Shown: one piece after another, positions 23,142 to 33,689 of the stretch | How positions within the stretch are numbered: position 1 is the stretch's first letter | Layout: each line of letters opens with the position of its first letter | Source of the DNA: Rhodocollybia butyracea | Lineage: Eukaryota > Basidiomycota > Agaricomycetes > Agaricales > Omphalotaceae | Direction: 5' to 3' | Length of the DNA stretch: 64,000 nt | Assembly (NCBI GenBank): GCA_015501585.1 | Contig: JADNRY010000091.1 | Span: 124,001 to 188,000, forward strand | The notes under the pieces: model-generated | Told to the model about the DNA's origin: nothing | What the model saw: only the letters and a program-made list of their open reading frames with translations | The model's database searches: none | Position numbers and translations under genes: made by a program

Positions 23142-23701
23142 TTATGCCCCTATGGGCCAACAGCATTCTGTACAATACAAAAAACTACAAAGTCCAAAAA
23201 ATATTATAAGGGGTCCAAGGCTTTGGCCGATGGCTCTCTCCCTACTCTTCCTCTCCCTCTCCATCTTTGTCACCTCCTTCCTCCAGATCCTTCTCTTCCG
23301 TTTCCTTCTCCTCCCTTTTCCCTTCAACTTGGGCTTTGGTCTTGATGGAGTCCGAGCTGGCCTTCCCTCCTCCTGAAAGCCCTGGCATGTACCAACTAAG
23401 AAACATCGGAGGGCCGACAGCTCCACTGTCAGGCCTCCGACCTGTGTCTCCAATGTGCTCAAGAGCCGAGTGACCTCCGCTTGCAATCCCGCCACCTCCA
23501 CCAATAAACCCTCGTTCTCTTCCTCCACCTTCCTTTGGCCTTCCCGGCCAATGAGCGAACACTTCACCTTTGAAGTGTTGCACTCGGAGCAGGCCTCAGT
23601 CTTCCCGCCTCGCCAAGTACAGCCCAACTCCTTTGCCTTGCACCAAATGCACTTCTTCCCGCTCTTCTTCGGCTTCTTTGGTTCCGGTTCATCATTGCCA
23701 T

Positions 23702-24577
23702 TAAGGATGATCACGAGTCCAGGTCTCCCGCCGGTACCTGCGGGTCAGACCCATGGGAATACCTGCCGGTATCTGACCTGCGGAGCCTGGTACCGGTTTT
23801 GCACGGGTCTTAACCGGTTGCAGGTCAGTACCTTGCATTTTTTTGGTGACCTGCAATGACCTGCCGGTATTTGGTGCTTAAATTTTTTACGAGGCAACCT
23901 GGTGGTTTATGGTCACTTAAACACCATGAAATATCTGTTATCTTGCAAAATACATATTGAATAGTTGGTATATAGTACTGACAATTTTAACTGGGATATC
24001 AATCTAAATCATCATGATTTGAACTTGATATGTCACTCAGTAACAGGCACCAGAACAACAAGCCACTTTGATCCCTAAAACCAAAGTTATAATAACTTGT
24101 AATGTAAAAATGAATTATAACAATATCTGCACCCTCCCTTGCTGCTAGCCCTATTTGATACTGGATGATGTCATGTCAATCCCAACTGTTTTCAGTCTGG
24201 ATAGTGATGATGTTATTACTTTTCCTTGATGTTTAGCCGGTGTACAACTTGATTGGCCTAGTGTATGTGCATGAAGACATCTGATTATTGTACTTTGTAC
24301 TTTGTAGTGTAGTCTTATGGACTCCCTTTCTAAAATTTATTTATAAGGAATTTTATTAACCTAGTATGAATATTCAGACAGGTACCTGCGGGTCTACCTG
24401 CAGGTACCTGTATTGACCTGTGCCATAGGTACCTGCAGGTCAACCAGCGCAAATACCTGCGGTTCCCAGTCATTATTCTCACAGGTCTTGGACCGGATAC
24501 AGGTCAGGCTGTGAGAGGTCCGGATACCTGTGCGGCGGGTCCAGGTCAACCAGGACCCGGACTCGTGATCATCTTTA
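23702..24577. mobile_element. hAT-like element, GATGTCCACGAG family, copy 3
   Basis: The left end is TAAGGATGATCACGAGTCC and the right end is the complement of TAAAGATGATCACGAGTCC. Flanks ATTGCCAT (23,694-23,701) and GTTGCCAT (24,578-24,585) are an 8-bp duplication with one change. The ends are rich in CCTGCGGGT/GACCTGC repeats. It is inserted in the antisense gene's acidic linker; copy A has the empty site at about 16,860-16,885. Confidence 0.8.
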
Positions 24578-25127
24578 GTTGCCATTGTCATCGTCATTGT
24601 CGCCATTGTTGGGGGATGGAGGATCATCCTTGGGACCTGAATCGGGGACCTACAATGGGTTAGAAAAGAAAAAATGTTCAAGTCCCAAATGGACTCACCC
24701 TTGCGGCCAACTTCGGCACCGCTCTCTTCCTCTTCAACCCACTCAGGGTACTCGGCCCCGCGACATTTTCCTTCTCCCCTTCCTGCTGGCACGGTAAGGC
24801 AGCCGCCATCCTTTTCTCTCTCTCCTTCTTTGCCTTTTTGTCAGCCGCCGCTGCCTTGGACTTGGCAATCTCATACGCGCGGAGAGTCTTGGCTGTCTGC
24901 TTTTCCTTGGCCTTCCTCTCTTGCTCAGCCTTGTCGCTGGCCTCCCTTGCTGCCTGCTTGGCTGCTGCCCTCTCTGCCTCCCTCTGTGCTCTTCAACAAA
25001 TAAACGGAGCCGCTCGGCTTCCGCTGCTGCTGCCGCTGCGGCCTCCTCCTGTTTCTTTTTCTCCTTCTTCACCGCCTGCTCAGCTGCCTTCCTTTCAAGT
25101 AAAGCTTTTGCTTTGGCTGCTGCTTCC

Positions 25128-25976
25128 TGACAAGGTCATGCAACCTAGGCCAGAATGGAAGCAGAGCAGATGTAGGGCCAAAAGGCAGGATCAGGATCAT
25201 GAGAATAATGTCTGGAATAGACTACAAGGCCAAGGAAATGGTGGGACTTTGGTGAAGCTATTAGCAACACCCCCAACACACCACCAAGGTTGTCCCAGAA
25301 GGAAAGGAAGTAAAGTGTGAGAAATTGCCAAGATTGGACCGAGGTATAGGCGTGAAAATAGTCTGAGGTATGTGCAAGGTATGTCCGAGGTAAGGACCGA
25401 GCTGAGTCGGCCGGTATTGGACAGAACGGTGAGAATAAGGAACAAAGAAAGACTTAAGGAAAGCTCAGAAAAGTATGCAATAACTGGTATAACTTGGTAA
25501 TTCGTGTAACTCGTGATTTTTGGCTGAGGAACGATAGTATAAAGTACCTAGCTTATATACAAGTGACCTAATTGTTAAATAAAGACAATAAAGTCGGACC
25601 AAGGTAGTGCCAAGGCCGGAACAAGGTGGAATCAATACAAATGATAAAACAATAAGCAATAGAGTAGAAAAGACAAAAGAGATGAATGTCGGCGCACTGC
25701 AGACCGCGTGGGAAAGTAATGAGTACCGAAAGAGTCCACCGATATATTGGGCCAAAGGTATGGCCGATAAAGGTGTCGGAAATGTGAGTGCCAAAGTAGG
25801 AGTGAATTTGTGAAGTCCAAAGGTATATCAGAAGGGATAAAATAGAGAATGGAGTTTTAGAGCCGCCAGAGGTCGTGGGAACTATCGGAGCCATGAGAGA
25901 CCGTGAGAGAAGGTGAGGGAGTCTCGGAATGAGTCAGAACATCTCAGAATAATGATGGAAAGGCATGAATGTAACA
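25128..25976 (-). repeat. Solo LTR, family 2, copy 3 (inverted)
   Basis: As written it runs TGACAAGGTCATGCAACC to GGCATGAATGTAACA. CTTCC is duplicated at 25,123-25,127 and 25,977-25,981. Copy A has the empty site (GCTACTTCCTCGGCC at about 17,375). It interrupts the antisense coiled-coil gene. Confidence 0.88.
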
Positions 25977-26285
25977 CTTCCTCAGCCTTCCTGAATTCCT
26001 TGTCAGAGTTGTCAGATTTGTGAGAGTTAGCGCGAGAAGTCATTGTGATAGCAAAATGATGGGGGTACTTAGTAGGGAAATTTTGGATTTTGGCACAACC
26101 TTATATACCCAGGTGCTTAGACTCTATAGGATCACAGGAACGGTATCAGAGATCTCGGTGATGTCTTAGAATCTTCTAGACTTTCTCACATCACAGTGAC
26201 CCTGACTCTCGGCTGACATTCTATCAGTCCAACTTCGGCTCTGCACTTAGAGGCTTTCAAAGGCTCAAGCCTAAGAGGGGGATAC

Positions 26286-26440
26286 TGTTACGATCATGCC
26301 ACATTGGCATCTCTCGGATCATCACCGGACTACTATCATCCCGGCACCATTCCAATTCCATTCTGTCTATTTCCGTTATCTTACCTCTTTTCATTATCTT
26401 CCTATCTTATCTCTTATCTTTGTCTGATGTCATACTGCCA
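26286..26440 (+). repeat. Truncated 3' LTR of copy B
   Basis: It starts TGTTACGATCATGCCACATT directly after the tract CCTAAGAGGGGGATAC and follows copy A's LTR for about 150 bp. It then stops at about 26,440, where unrelated sequence begins. The rest of the LTR is missing. Confidence 0.65.
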
Positions 26441-27188
26441 TTGCACCAGTAGCAGTAGCTTTATTTAAATAAAACCTGATAAGTTATCGGCAGTGTATTA
26501 TAATAAAACCCGATAAGTTATCAACCAGCCAAAGTCAGGTGAAAGTCACGTGATTATTTTATCGCACATTTGGCCAGCAGAGCGAAAATGGCTTATTTGA
26601 CTGCCTATTATGGGTATTTCTTGCTAGGTAGCTAGCCCAAAAATGATTATTTGCTATCTAGTAATATTTGGTAACAAAATTTCGGCACAGGTGGCACTGC
26701 AATGGGGTGGATTGACCAAAATAGTCTGGATAACCTTCGGTCAAAGCTGGGTTTATTACTAAATTGAGAATGACAAAAAAGCAGCCTGAAAAGCATGCTT
26801 GTACATTAGGTTCTCTGCATAGAAATGGTCTAGAAAGAGCAAATAGATACATAAGAAGGACCTGAGGCGAAATTAGAGCAATCCTATGGTGGGAAGGGGG
26901 TGGATTGCTGATTTTTTTCTGGATTACCTTGGGTGGCTGTGCGAAAAAAAAAAAAAAAAAAAAGTCGAAAAAAGGTTGCTATTCCTGCATAAAAGTAAGC
27001 TAGCTGTGGTCCTAGACTATAGAATAAATGCCTGAAGCGAAATTATGACAGTACTGTGGTTAATACAGGCCCTGCTTCGAAGATTCTATCTGGTGGCTGT
27101 GCTAAAAAAGCGAAGCAAAAATGAAACAAATGGGTGATATTCTGTATACTAATGGTACCAGCATGTTTCTTACATGCAATACATATGC
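26441..27188. repeat. Diverged direct repeats, AT-rich
   Basis: A 40-bp motif around AAAACCTGATAAGTTATC appears twice at about 26,470-26,522. Further on, units of about 160 bp share CTGAGGCGAAATTAGAG-like text at about 26,866, 27,030 and 27,187, and GGTGGCTGTGC followed by an A-rich run at about 26,930 and 27,090. A run of about 20 A lies at 26,943-26,962. No gene was seen. Confidence 0.5.
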
Positions 27189-28095
27189 CTAAAGCGAGAT
27201 CAGAGTGATTTGTGTACCTTTGCTTCTAGGGTCATATAAATGTGCAGGTGTAATAATATTGGGTACCATTGGCGCCCTTGCAGTAGGGAAGTACATTGTA
27301 CTTTCCTGTGGTGGTATCACTACTACCTGATTGAAATTACGAGGTAACTTCGGTTCACTTTTAATGTTCACCACGCTTTGTGGTGAGCAAGATTTGGTCA
27401 CCGGTAATGACCTGGGACCTCGCAGTGTCAGAGACGCTGCCTCCGCATTGGGACTCTGTCTCATGCGGGATGTGTAGATGGGTGTCGGTATAGTTACTGA
27501 CACTGGTGCGTATTCCTGTCGGAATACAGGAACATGACGGGGTGACTTGGTCATCCCTTGTGAATACTGTTCGTCCAACAGTGATTGTTGGACTGACGGT
27601 GCCTTGGGCACAGTCTCATGCCATTGGCGTACCGAGTTGTTTGCCTCGGTAGGAACAGATGGTGCTGCATTGTGCAATACCGCGGTGTGACAGCAGGCTG
27701 TCTCGGTGTGGGTGCAGCAATAGTGATTCTATTGCTGTTTCTTGATGAAGAAGATCTTTCTTCATTAGATCAGATGCTAGATGCATCCCATTTCTCAGTT
27801 ATATTGAGAATATGATTGAGTACTGGCATACTCTTGTCGAGTGATGCCGCTACATTTTGTAGCGCAGAAGAAATCTCACTTAAACCCTCTCAGGTTGGCT
27901 GTTTCTTACAAATAGTCATAGACTGTTCATTCGGTGGACTCTTGTCCTGCCTGTAGTGCCGTCCTTCAGACGACGTACGGAATGAGTCGCTGATGCAACT
28001 GAATAGATTGAGTGTGGTGACACGTCACCACGAATGGAAGGTGCACGATCGCGCACACTCTGATATGACTTCTCTGATTGATTTTGAGAGGTCAT
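27189..28095 (-). pseudogene. Gag-like or unknown ORF, frameshifted
   Basis: ATG at 28,095 opens MTSQNQSEKSYQSVRDRAPS, and the frame ends after about 60 codons. Coding-like text continues in other frames (EISSALQNVAASLDKSMPVL at about 27,860, then APTPRQPAVTPRYC at about 27,700). The last 162 codons (27,189-27,677) are open: Pro/Ser-rich, with KAPSVQQSLLDEQYSQGMTK. The low-complexity, Pro/Ser-rich N-terminal style suggests a retroelement gag, but no zinc knuckle or other diagnostic motif was found. The 253-bp repeat lies upstream of its start. Confidence 0.3.
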
Positions 28096-28263
28096 AGGGA
28101 CAGTGAATGATATAGCGGGAAGGAAAAATGGAGCGGGTTTGTATAGATTGTGTAGCGAGTTGGAATAATGGTTGTTATACTTGGTAGTATAACTGTTTTT
28201 AGCTTGTTAAACTAATAGCTTTGTGTTATTCACACAATAGTAATTTTTTGATGTTCAAAAAAG

Positions 28264-28515
28264 TATAACGCGCCCTATGGGCAAAGTCCTTAGGAACACC
28301 GGTGAACACGACAAATAGGATACTATTGTGTGTACAACGGTGTAAAGACTAACTAGACTCTTAAGTAATCGTACGATACTTATAGTAACAGATTTATTAT
28401 ATAATTAATAATAAATAGAATGATAAGATAGACCGTTTGGTCTATCGGCGGCGTCTAGGATGACCGTATCGCCGGATATGGTCAGTGGTGATTATGGAGA
28501 GGCGGAGGCGTTACA
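28264..28515 (-). repeat. 253-bp repeat, copy 2 (inverted)
   Basis: This is the reverse complement of 11,941-12,193 with a modest number of changes, including the conserved palindrome AGACCG-TTTG-GTCT at about 28,430. Here it is not inside a recognised gene. The flanks differ from those of copy 1, so both ends of the repeat are defined by the comparison. Confidence 0.65.
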
Positions 28516-28735
28516 TACAAGCTGAATAACAAAGGGCAAACATCAAGGCAAAGATGGGTCTATGTGGCCACATTTGATACTTTTGAACTGTGAAAATGGA
28601 TGTAAAGCCAAGGTTTTGCTGAGATATTGAGCTCCAAGAATATTGGTGTTCAAGGGATATAACTACTTCGGAGTGGATGGTAACTAAAAGGCCACAAAAT
28701 AACTTAAACAAGCGCCAGAAATAATTAATGATTGC
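28516..28735. other. Short unassigned spacer
   Basis: No gene was seen. The last 30 bases (ACAAGCGCCAGAAATAATT) match 749-768, the flank shared with the copy-1 Cys-rich locus. Confidence 0.4.
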
Positions 28736-28738
28736 TCA

Positions 28739-29937
28739 CACCGGGGGCAAGGACCGGCGCAGTTGATTTCCCACTGCCATTAACGCAGTGGTCAATGCAG
28801 GGGGCAACGCAGTTGATTTTTTTGATGATGTCATCTATTGAAACGGCGTCCCAGCATTGATGCCTAATGATGGATCTTTCCCACCACATTATCGGTGATT
28901 GTACACTACTTCTTGCAAGGTTTCTAAGCTAGCAGTGATAGAAGGCCCTGTTAGAATACACAGACTTTGAGCATAGTTGTTCGGCAGTTGCTTATGTACA
29001 TAGTTTACTTATGAGTACACTTTGCACGCAGATCATAATCTTGTTATAATTCTAATTTGCTCTTGCGTTCTTACCCCCATATTGTTGCGATTCCGCTTGC
29101 TATGAGTGTTTACAATTCAGCATGCCTCAACAGGTCCAGCATTTGATGCCAAAATCTCAGACACCATGCTAAATATTTGACAACTCACTGCAATTGATAC
29201 ACCAATTGTTAAGCTCAAATACTATTATCAAAGGTGTGCAGCTCCAAATTCTTGTAACTGCTTAGCAGTGGTGTAAGAAGCCTGGAGGGCCTGGAGGGCA
29301 CAATGGTAGCCCATACTAGGCTTGCTGTGAGCTTATTATTTGAGACTGATATTAGATCTTGCACATGTAGGATTCTAGAGACTACAATACTACTGCTATG
29401 TAGTACTTTTCTATTAGCCATGAAGCCCTTGGTTCCATGTCCTTTTGAATGATTAAAATGGCATTGGAAATAACCATTTATTGGCATTGACCTTGGGAAA
29501 AATTCTCAAAATAATTGTTTTATAGCTACATATTGTATTGATAAATGTTTTGTTGAGCAAAAGTTAGAGGATACACTTTCTTGTTCATGTGGTATAAAGA
29601 GGAACATTGAAGATAAGGTGGTTGTGAGAAAGAATTAGGCGCATACGACATATGGGCGCCGTAATTATCAATGTACAGATTCTGGTGTTTTCGAATGCTG
29701 CTTGGTTTAACAGTGAGATGTAAGCACATATGGCCACATCTTGAAGTGGGACATAAATAAGAAGTAGTGGTACGCAACTTTTTGCAGTGGGAAGGTATCA
29801 ATTCGGCATCAATCAAAGTGCCGGCTTCAATTCAATATAATGACATCATCAAAAAAAAATCAACTGCGTTGCCCCTTGCGTTGACCACTGCGTTAATGGC
29901 AGTGGGAAATCAACTGCGCCGGTCCTTGCCCCCGGTG
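28739..29937. mobile_element. 1.2-kb element with ~97-bp terminal repeats
   Basis: The left end 28,739-28,834 starts CACCGGGGGCAAGGACCGGC and the right end 29,840-29,937 is its near-perfect inverse, with a few changes in about 97 bp. Weaker inverted similarity runs further in. TCA flanks both sides (28,736-28,738 and 29,938-29,940). The paralogous site at 44,345-44,360 reads TTTGCTCACGTGGAC without the element, which supports a 3-bp duplication. No transposase motif was found in its short open frames. CACTA-type and PIF/Harbinger-type elements make 3-bp duplications; the class is not settled. Confidence 0.85.
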
Positions 29938-29997
29938 TCACGTGAACTCAGTTTAGCGCTTATAATTACATTTTGTTTGTCTGCTCTTTGAACTCAT

Positions 29998-30800
29998 CTC
30001 TTCGGCTTTTGTGATCAGGACTCGAACTCTACACTAGCGCTACGCGCGAATCTCACACATGCATGAAGTCCTGCATTGCAAGTTCTGCAAGTTCCTCATT
30101 CACTTTCAACTCGTCACTTGGCGTACACACTCTTCTCAAGTTCTTCTGGCCGACGTCCGGAGAATCATGCATTCATATTCCATCTCGCAAAACCATCTTA
30201 ATCCCAGCTGCTGGAGAGACGAGTTTCCCTCCGGTTATACCGCTGCCGACGCTCTTTCTCTGCTTTGTCCACCAGAATCGCTCTTCCCAGATGAAGGAAA
30301 TGGATGTCGGGCTCAAGTTAGTGCCGGTGGTGCGTGCCAGATGAATAGAGACAAACAGTGTGCTCGGGCAGTCCTAGTCAATTGGCAAGACTTTCCAGGT
30401 TTGTGTAACTTTTATGGCTTGATTTTTTTGCACTCCGTATGCACGCGAGTAGTTCGAACTCATTTCAGGTTTCGACTCCCTGTTGAATACGCGAACGCGA
30501 CTACGGCCAGCGTCATTGACAACTCCACATACAACTGACGTCAGTCCTGATACATAGGGCGTCGATACCTCTCCTATGGCCGAGATGGTCTGGTGTATGA
30601 ACGGAGTAATGTCTTGGACTCGTCTTGTCAGGTTGACCAATGTCAAGAGGTGAGTACTTCTCAACCTGACATCTCCACTGATCTTCATGAATTTTGTGTC
30701 AGTATCTTGCGCCGCGCCACCAGAAGCGCCTCTTGTGTTGCTCGATGCGGTATATCTGATGTGTGCACGCATTGTCCATGCGTTGTCTAAGTAGAGGCAT
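29998..30800 (+). pseudogene. Cys-rich protein gene, copy 2 (decayed)
   Basis: One frame contains SLLCPPESLFPDEGNGC followed by GGACQMNRDKQCARA (about 30,260-30,370). After an intron-like gap at 30,395-30,466, text continues to DNSTYN and a stop. A second block at 30,593-30,790 holds SNVLDSSCQVDQCQ and CVARCGISDVCTHC. The N-terminal part is out of frame with these. The CPPGSFCPDEGNG..CQMNRD pattern recalls a large agaricomycete family of secreted or membrane-tethered Cys-rich proteins (recalled). Compared with copy 3 it has lost Cys residues (PPESLFPDE against PPGSFCPDE). Confidence 0.45.
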
Positions 30801-30991
30801 TCCCAGCCCGGATTTTTTATATTCTCACTGCTCTCCTCTTACACAGATTGCCAGAGAAACCTCTTTCAGGGCGCAGATTCCATCTGAAGTTTTCTCAAGT
30901 GCCAATGGTCGAACAGTTCTTGGTTTCTTACTCGGTCCTACTAGTCCCACTACAATGAACAAATCGAGAACGTGCAAAAGACTGCAAGAGA

Positions 30992-32701
30992 TTACGGAAG
31001 ATCAAGCGTATAATATCTAGAGGACGATGGAGACAGCAATACTTCGCATTCCCGTAGGGTGCGCCCTTTTCGAGTTCCATGACCATTGCCTGTACTTTGA
31101 CTCCTGCTGTCGACGAACCTCTGTAGGCCTCCAAGAGATACACCCATATTCTCTAGCTGGGTCTCAAACCCATCTGATACCAAGAATCTAGATACAACAA
31201 ACCGGAATATTTTGAGACTAGGACAGATATCGACGTCAACGGAATCGTGCTTTCGGGTTAGGAGATCGAGATGAGAATCCCGCACGGTATGTCCGCACAT
31301 CATGCCTGTCCTATTGAACTCCACTTGGCCTAGATCAACAATTTCTAGAATACGAAGGCTTGAAGGAAGGTGAATGAGGCACTCTGTTAGAGCTCTAGAA
31401 GTCATGGATACCTCGAGCTTCAACTCCCGCAACTGATCAATTCGAGATATTCTGGGATTTGATGGAGATAGCCAGGGGAGAAAGGGAACCTCAGTCAAGG
31501 ATGGTATTCCGGCATAGACAATGCAGAGTGTCTTTAGGGAAGGACAGAATATGGATTTAAATAAACGATGGATGTCGGGATCAGGATGGGCGTGTAAGAT
31601 GTCGTTTGGTGGAATAATGAACTGGAGCTTCAAGTGCAGAAGGGAAGGGAGATTTAACACAGAGCTGGAACGCTGCAATGAGCGATGAATAGGATATATA
31701 CTGTTAAGTGTTACCGCTGCATGGAATGAATGAAGGTGCGTATTTTGCGACAGGATAGACAGTATGTCTGCAGGCCCGAAGGGCGAATTGTCAAGTACTG
31801 ACATGCTGGCTAATATAAAGTGTTTGATGTTAGGAGACCAGTTATGAGTCCGAGTGAGATGACTGATAACCGGGGAACTGAAACCATCGAGGTAAAGTTT
31901 ATGAAGTTTTGGCATTAACTTTTCCGATATTGGCATGAGGGTGGAAAGTCTTCCTTCAATATGGTCGCCCCCAGCAGTCCAGTGCACTATACTCATTGAC
32001 TCGAGTGCTGGAAACCTTGTCCCTAAGATGGCTGCGGACTGTGAAAAGTCGCACATGGTTGACAGTGAAAAGATTGTAAGGTCTACAAAGCGTGAGCTGT
32101 ATCGCATCAAAAACGCAACAAGATCAAATGTATCGTTCTGGAAGTCGACCAATTCAGGCTTTGGTTCATGACGAATTATGAGTGATAGAGACAAGGGAAA
32201 TGAACCTGCACGATTCAGCCGTTGTTTAATGCCATGGCGTTGTTTTTTAAGTTCCTCGTCGAGTAAGCGGTGATAGGAGGTCGGAAGACTCATACGGAGG
32301 GAACCCCACAGTTCTGGCGTAAGACGAATACGAGGTGAGTTCCACAGTTGTGCCGTGCTAAGCGCAACAGCTCTCCACTTTTGACAGACAAACAGCAACG
32401 CAAGAGGCGCTTCCATGATCAAGGAGGGTGGCAATATAGTGAACTCTGAGGGTAGACAGTGAGGAAATATTTGGAGTAAAAGCTCAACAGGTAAGCTGCG
32501 CCAGCCGTCGGATGAGATTAGATTAGCACCTGAGGGAGTTCGAGAGCCTCGGGGAGCTGGGAGAACATCAACTTGGGTGGACGAAACTGGATTACCATTT
32601 CTGCTGGCCTGAGAACTAGAGGGAGCCAGTTCATCTGCCGCACCATTCAGCCCTCCCCACAACGTCGATGTACTAGAATTTCTGTAGGTTGTGGAATCCA
32701 T
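30992..32701 (-). CDS. F-box-like protein with leucine-rich C-terminus
   Basis: This is a single-exon frame of 569 residues starting MDSTTYRNSSTST. Residues 66-120 form an F-box-like domain: WRSLPVELLLQIFPHCLP, then LLFVCQKWRAVALSTAQLW. The rest has irregular leucine-rich segments (for example LMPKLHKLYLDGFSSPVISH, LHLKLQF, IDQLRELKLEV), as in substrate adaptors of SCF ubiquitin ligases. That role is inferred from the family, and no substrate is known. The start lies after an acidic/Ser-rich, low-complexity head of about 60 residues. The frame is intact, unlike its tandem relative at 45,711-47,381. The 3' end abuts the Cys-rich remnant on the other strand. Such genes are strongly expanded in agaricomycetes. 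Confidence 0.85.
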   Translation of the reverse strand: MDSTTYRNSSTSTLWGGLNGAADELAPSSSQASRNGNPVSSTQVDVLPAPRGSRTPSGANLISSDGWRSLPVELLLQIFPHCLPSEFTILPPSLIMEAPLALLFVCQKWRAVALSTAQLWNSPRIRLTPELWGSLRMSLPTSYHRLLDEELKKQRHGIKQRLNRAGSFPLSLSLIIRHEPKPELVDFQNDTFDLVAFLMRYSSRFVDLTIFSLSTMCDFSQSAAILGTRFPALESMSIVHWTAGGDHIEGRLSTLMPISEKLMPKLHKLYLDGFSSPVISHLTRTHNWSPNIKHFILASMSVLDNSPFGPADILSILSQNTHLHSFHAAVTLNSIYPIHRSLQRSSSVLNLPSLLHLKLQFIIPPNDILHAHPDPDIHRLFKSIFCPSLKTLCIVYAGIPSLTEVPFLPWLSPSNPRISRIDQLRELKLEVSMTSRALTECLIHLPSSLRILEIVDLGQVEFNRTGMMCGHTVRDSHLDLLTRKHDSVDVDICPSLKIFRFVVSRFLVSDGFETQLENMGVSLGGLQRFVDSRSQSTGNGHGTRKGRTLRECEVLLSPSSSRYYTLDLP

Positions 32702-32719
32702 AGTAAGTACCAGTAAGCG

Positions 32720-33344
32720 GTGGAAGGTCTATATCAAAATATTATCACTATCTGTGTATGCTGCCAGAAGACTGGTGTAAGTACCTCTAGGTCGATACCA
32801 AAGTATCGATCGAAGATATACAGAACAAATCGGGTACTGCAACTGCGTAGTCTCTCCAGAGAAGTTGTTAGAATCTACTTAGTCGGCACAAGCACAGTGC
32901 AACAGAGTAAGACAAGCTTTCTATCCTGGTCGATGCTTGAATAGATGGCAGGACAGTTGACATAGATTGCAACGATGGGGGATAAAGGCGGCTTAGAAGA
33001 TCAAGGCTAAGTATGTACCGTATACTAGTAAGCTACATACATAATTGGCGGGACGACCAAGCGACTACGTACAATGTAACAGTTGATCAGTACTTCTGGA
33101 CTGCGAGGATCACAAGGGCAATGCAGAGCCAAACCTCGCCGCGTGTAAAGCATGAAACCGCCTCGAAGCTTAATCGCAAGCCGCATGCATGTTTGCTGCA
33201 GATTTCTGAATCTGTGAACTGTATCCGGCAGCATAATCACTCCAGTAAAGAGCTGGCAACCTTCTCAAATCTTGAGAAACCAGCAAACACTCACAGTAGT
33301 GAGTGGGATTATTTCACACAATCAAATCGCATAGGTGTCTGATA
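32720..33344. other. Upstream flank of the F-box gene, duplicated
   Basis: No gene was recognised. The segment matches 47,400-47,800 in patches: TTAGTCGGCACAAGC then CAGTGCAACAGAG, CAACG..GGGGGATAAAGGC, and GTACTTCTGGACTGCGAGGATCA against GTACTTCTGGATTGCGGGGATCA. It probably contains the F-box promoter. Confidence 0.5.
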
Positions 33345-33668
33345 TCACCAGGCCAGTGGGTGGCTCGGAAATGCCCACAGAAATGATTTACCAAGAGTTC
33401 GGTTTGCAAGGGTCATCTTGGAGCATGTAGCTTGAGGATGTTTTGCATCAGCCCCTTTGATGCGTGCTGTCCAGAGGCCTTCTCTGGATTGGCAGTGCTG
33501 GTTCCGACTGAGTTTGCTGCCTGAGAGCTCCATCCGCTTTTTTTTGCACTGCCTGAGCTCTGAGACGCCACTAACGTATAGATTCTGTGCCAGTCCCCAA
33601 CCATACACAACCCATTGTCCCTTACACGTTGTAGCTACCCAAGGCGCACCGACATATTTTTTAATCAT
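33345..33668 (-). pseudogene. Small ORF, possible dsRNA-binding remnant
   Basis: The open frame begins MIKKYVGAPWVATTCKGQWV and continues VYGWGLAQN. The spacing of WVAT, a glycine-rich turn and a basic tail is loosely like a double-stranded RNA-binding domain, but the conserved KKxAK helix is not present in one frame. The same text is found, more decayed, on the minus strand at about 47,990-48,150 (GVAQNHV). It may equally be a spurious frame. Confidence 0.2.
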
Positions 33669-33689
33669 TTGTAGTCCAACTAAATTAAG

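Larger units (their letters stand above)
23142..26043 (-). pseudogene. Antisense coiled-coil/Zn2Cys6-like gene, copy B
   Basis: This is the same gene as at 16,423-17,447. The start MTS.. lies at about 26,043, and the Lys/Ala/Glu-rich helix is split by a solo LTR at 25,128-25,976. The acidic linker is split by an hAT-like element at 23,702-24,577. The cysteine cluster is intact: CIWCKAKELGC and, nine residues on, CSECNTSKVKC (about 23,560-23,655). It is followed by a leucine-zipper-like coil and a basic/acidic tail. The spacing C-x2-C-x6-C-x9-C-x2-C-x6-C equals that of fungal Zn2Cys6 DNA-binding domains. Two insertions make this copy non-functional, but it preserves the domain better than copy A. 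Confidence 0.65.

Noticed and set aside
26943..26962. Poly-A run as a processed retroposon tail
   Set aside because: No target duplication or adjacent RNA-like sequence was found; it sits inside the diverged tandem repeat.
28511..29487. Small minus-strand frames near the 1.2-kb element as a transposase
   Set aside because: They are short, without a DDE/DDD pattern, and not collinear with any transposase I can recognise.
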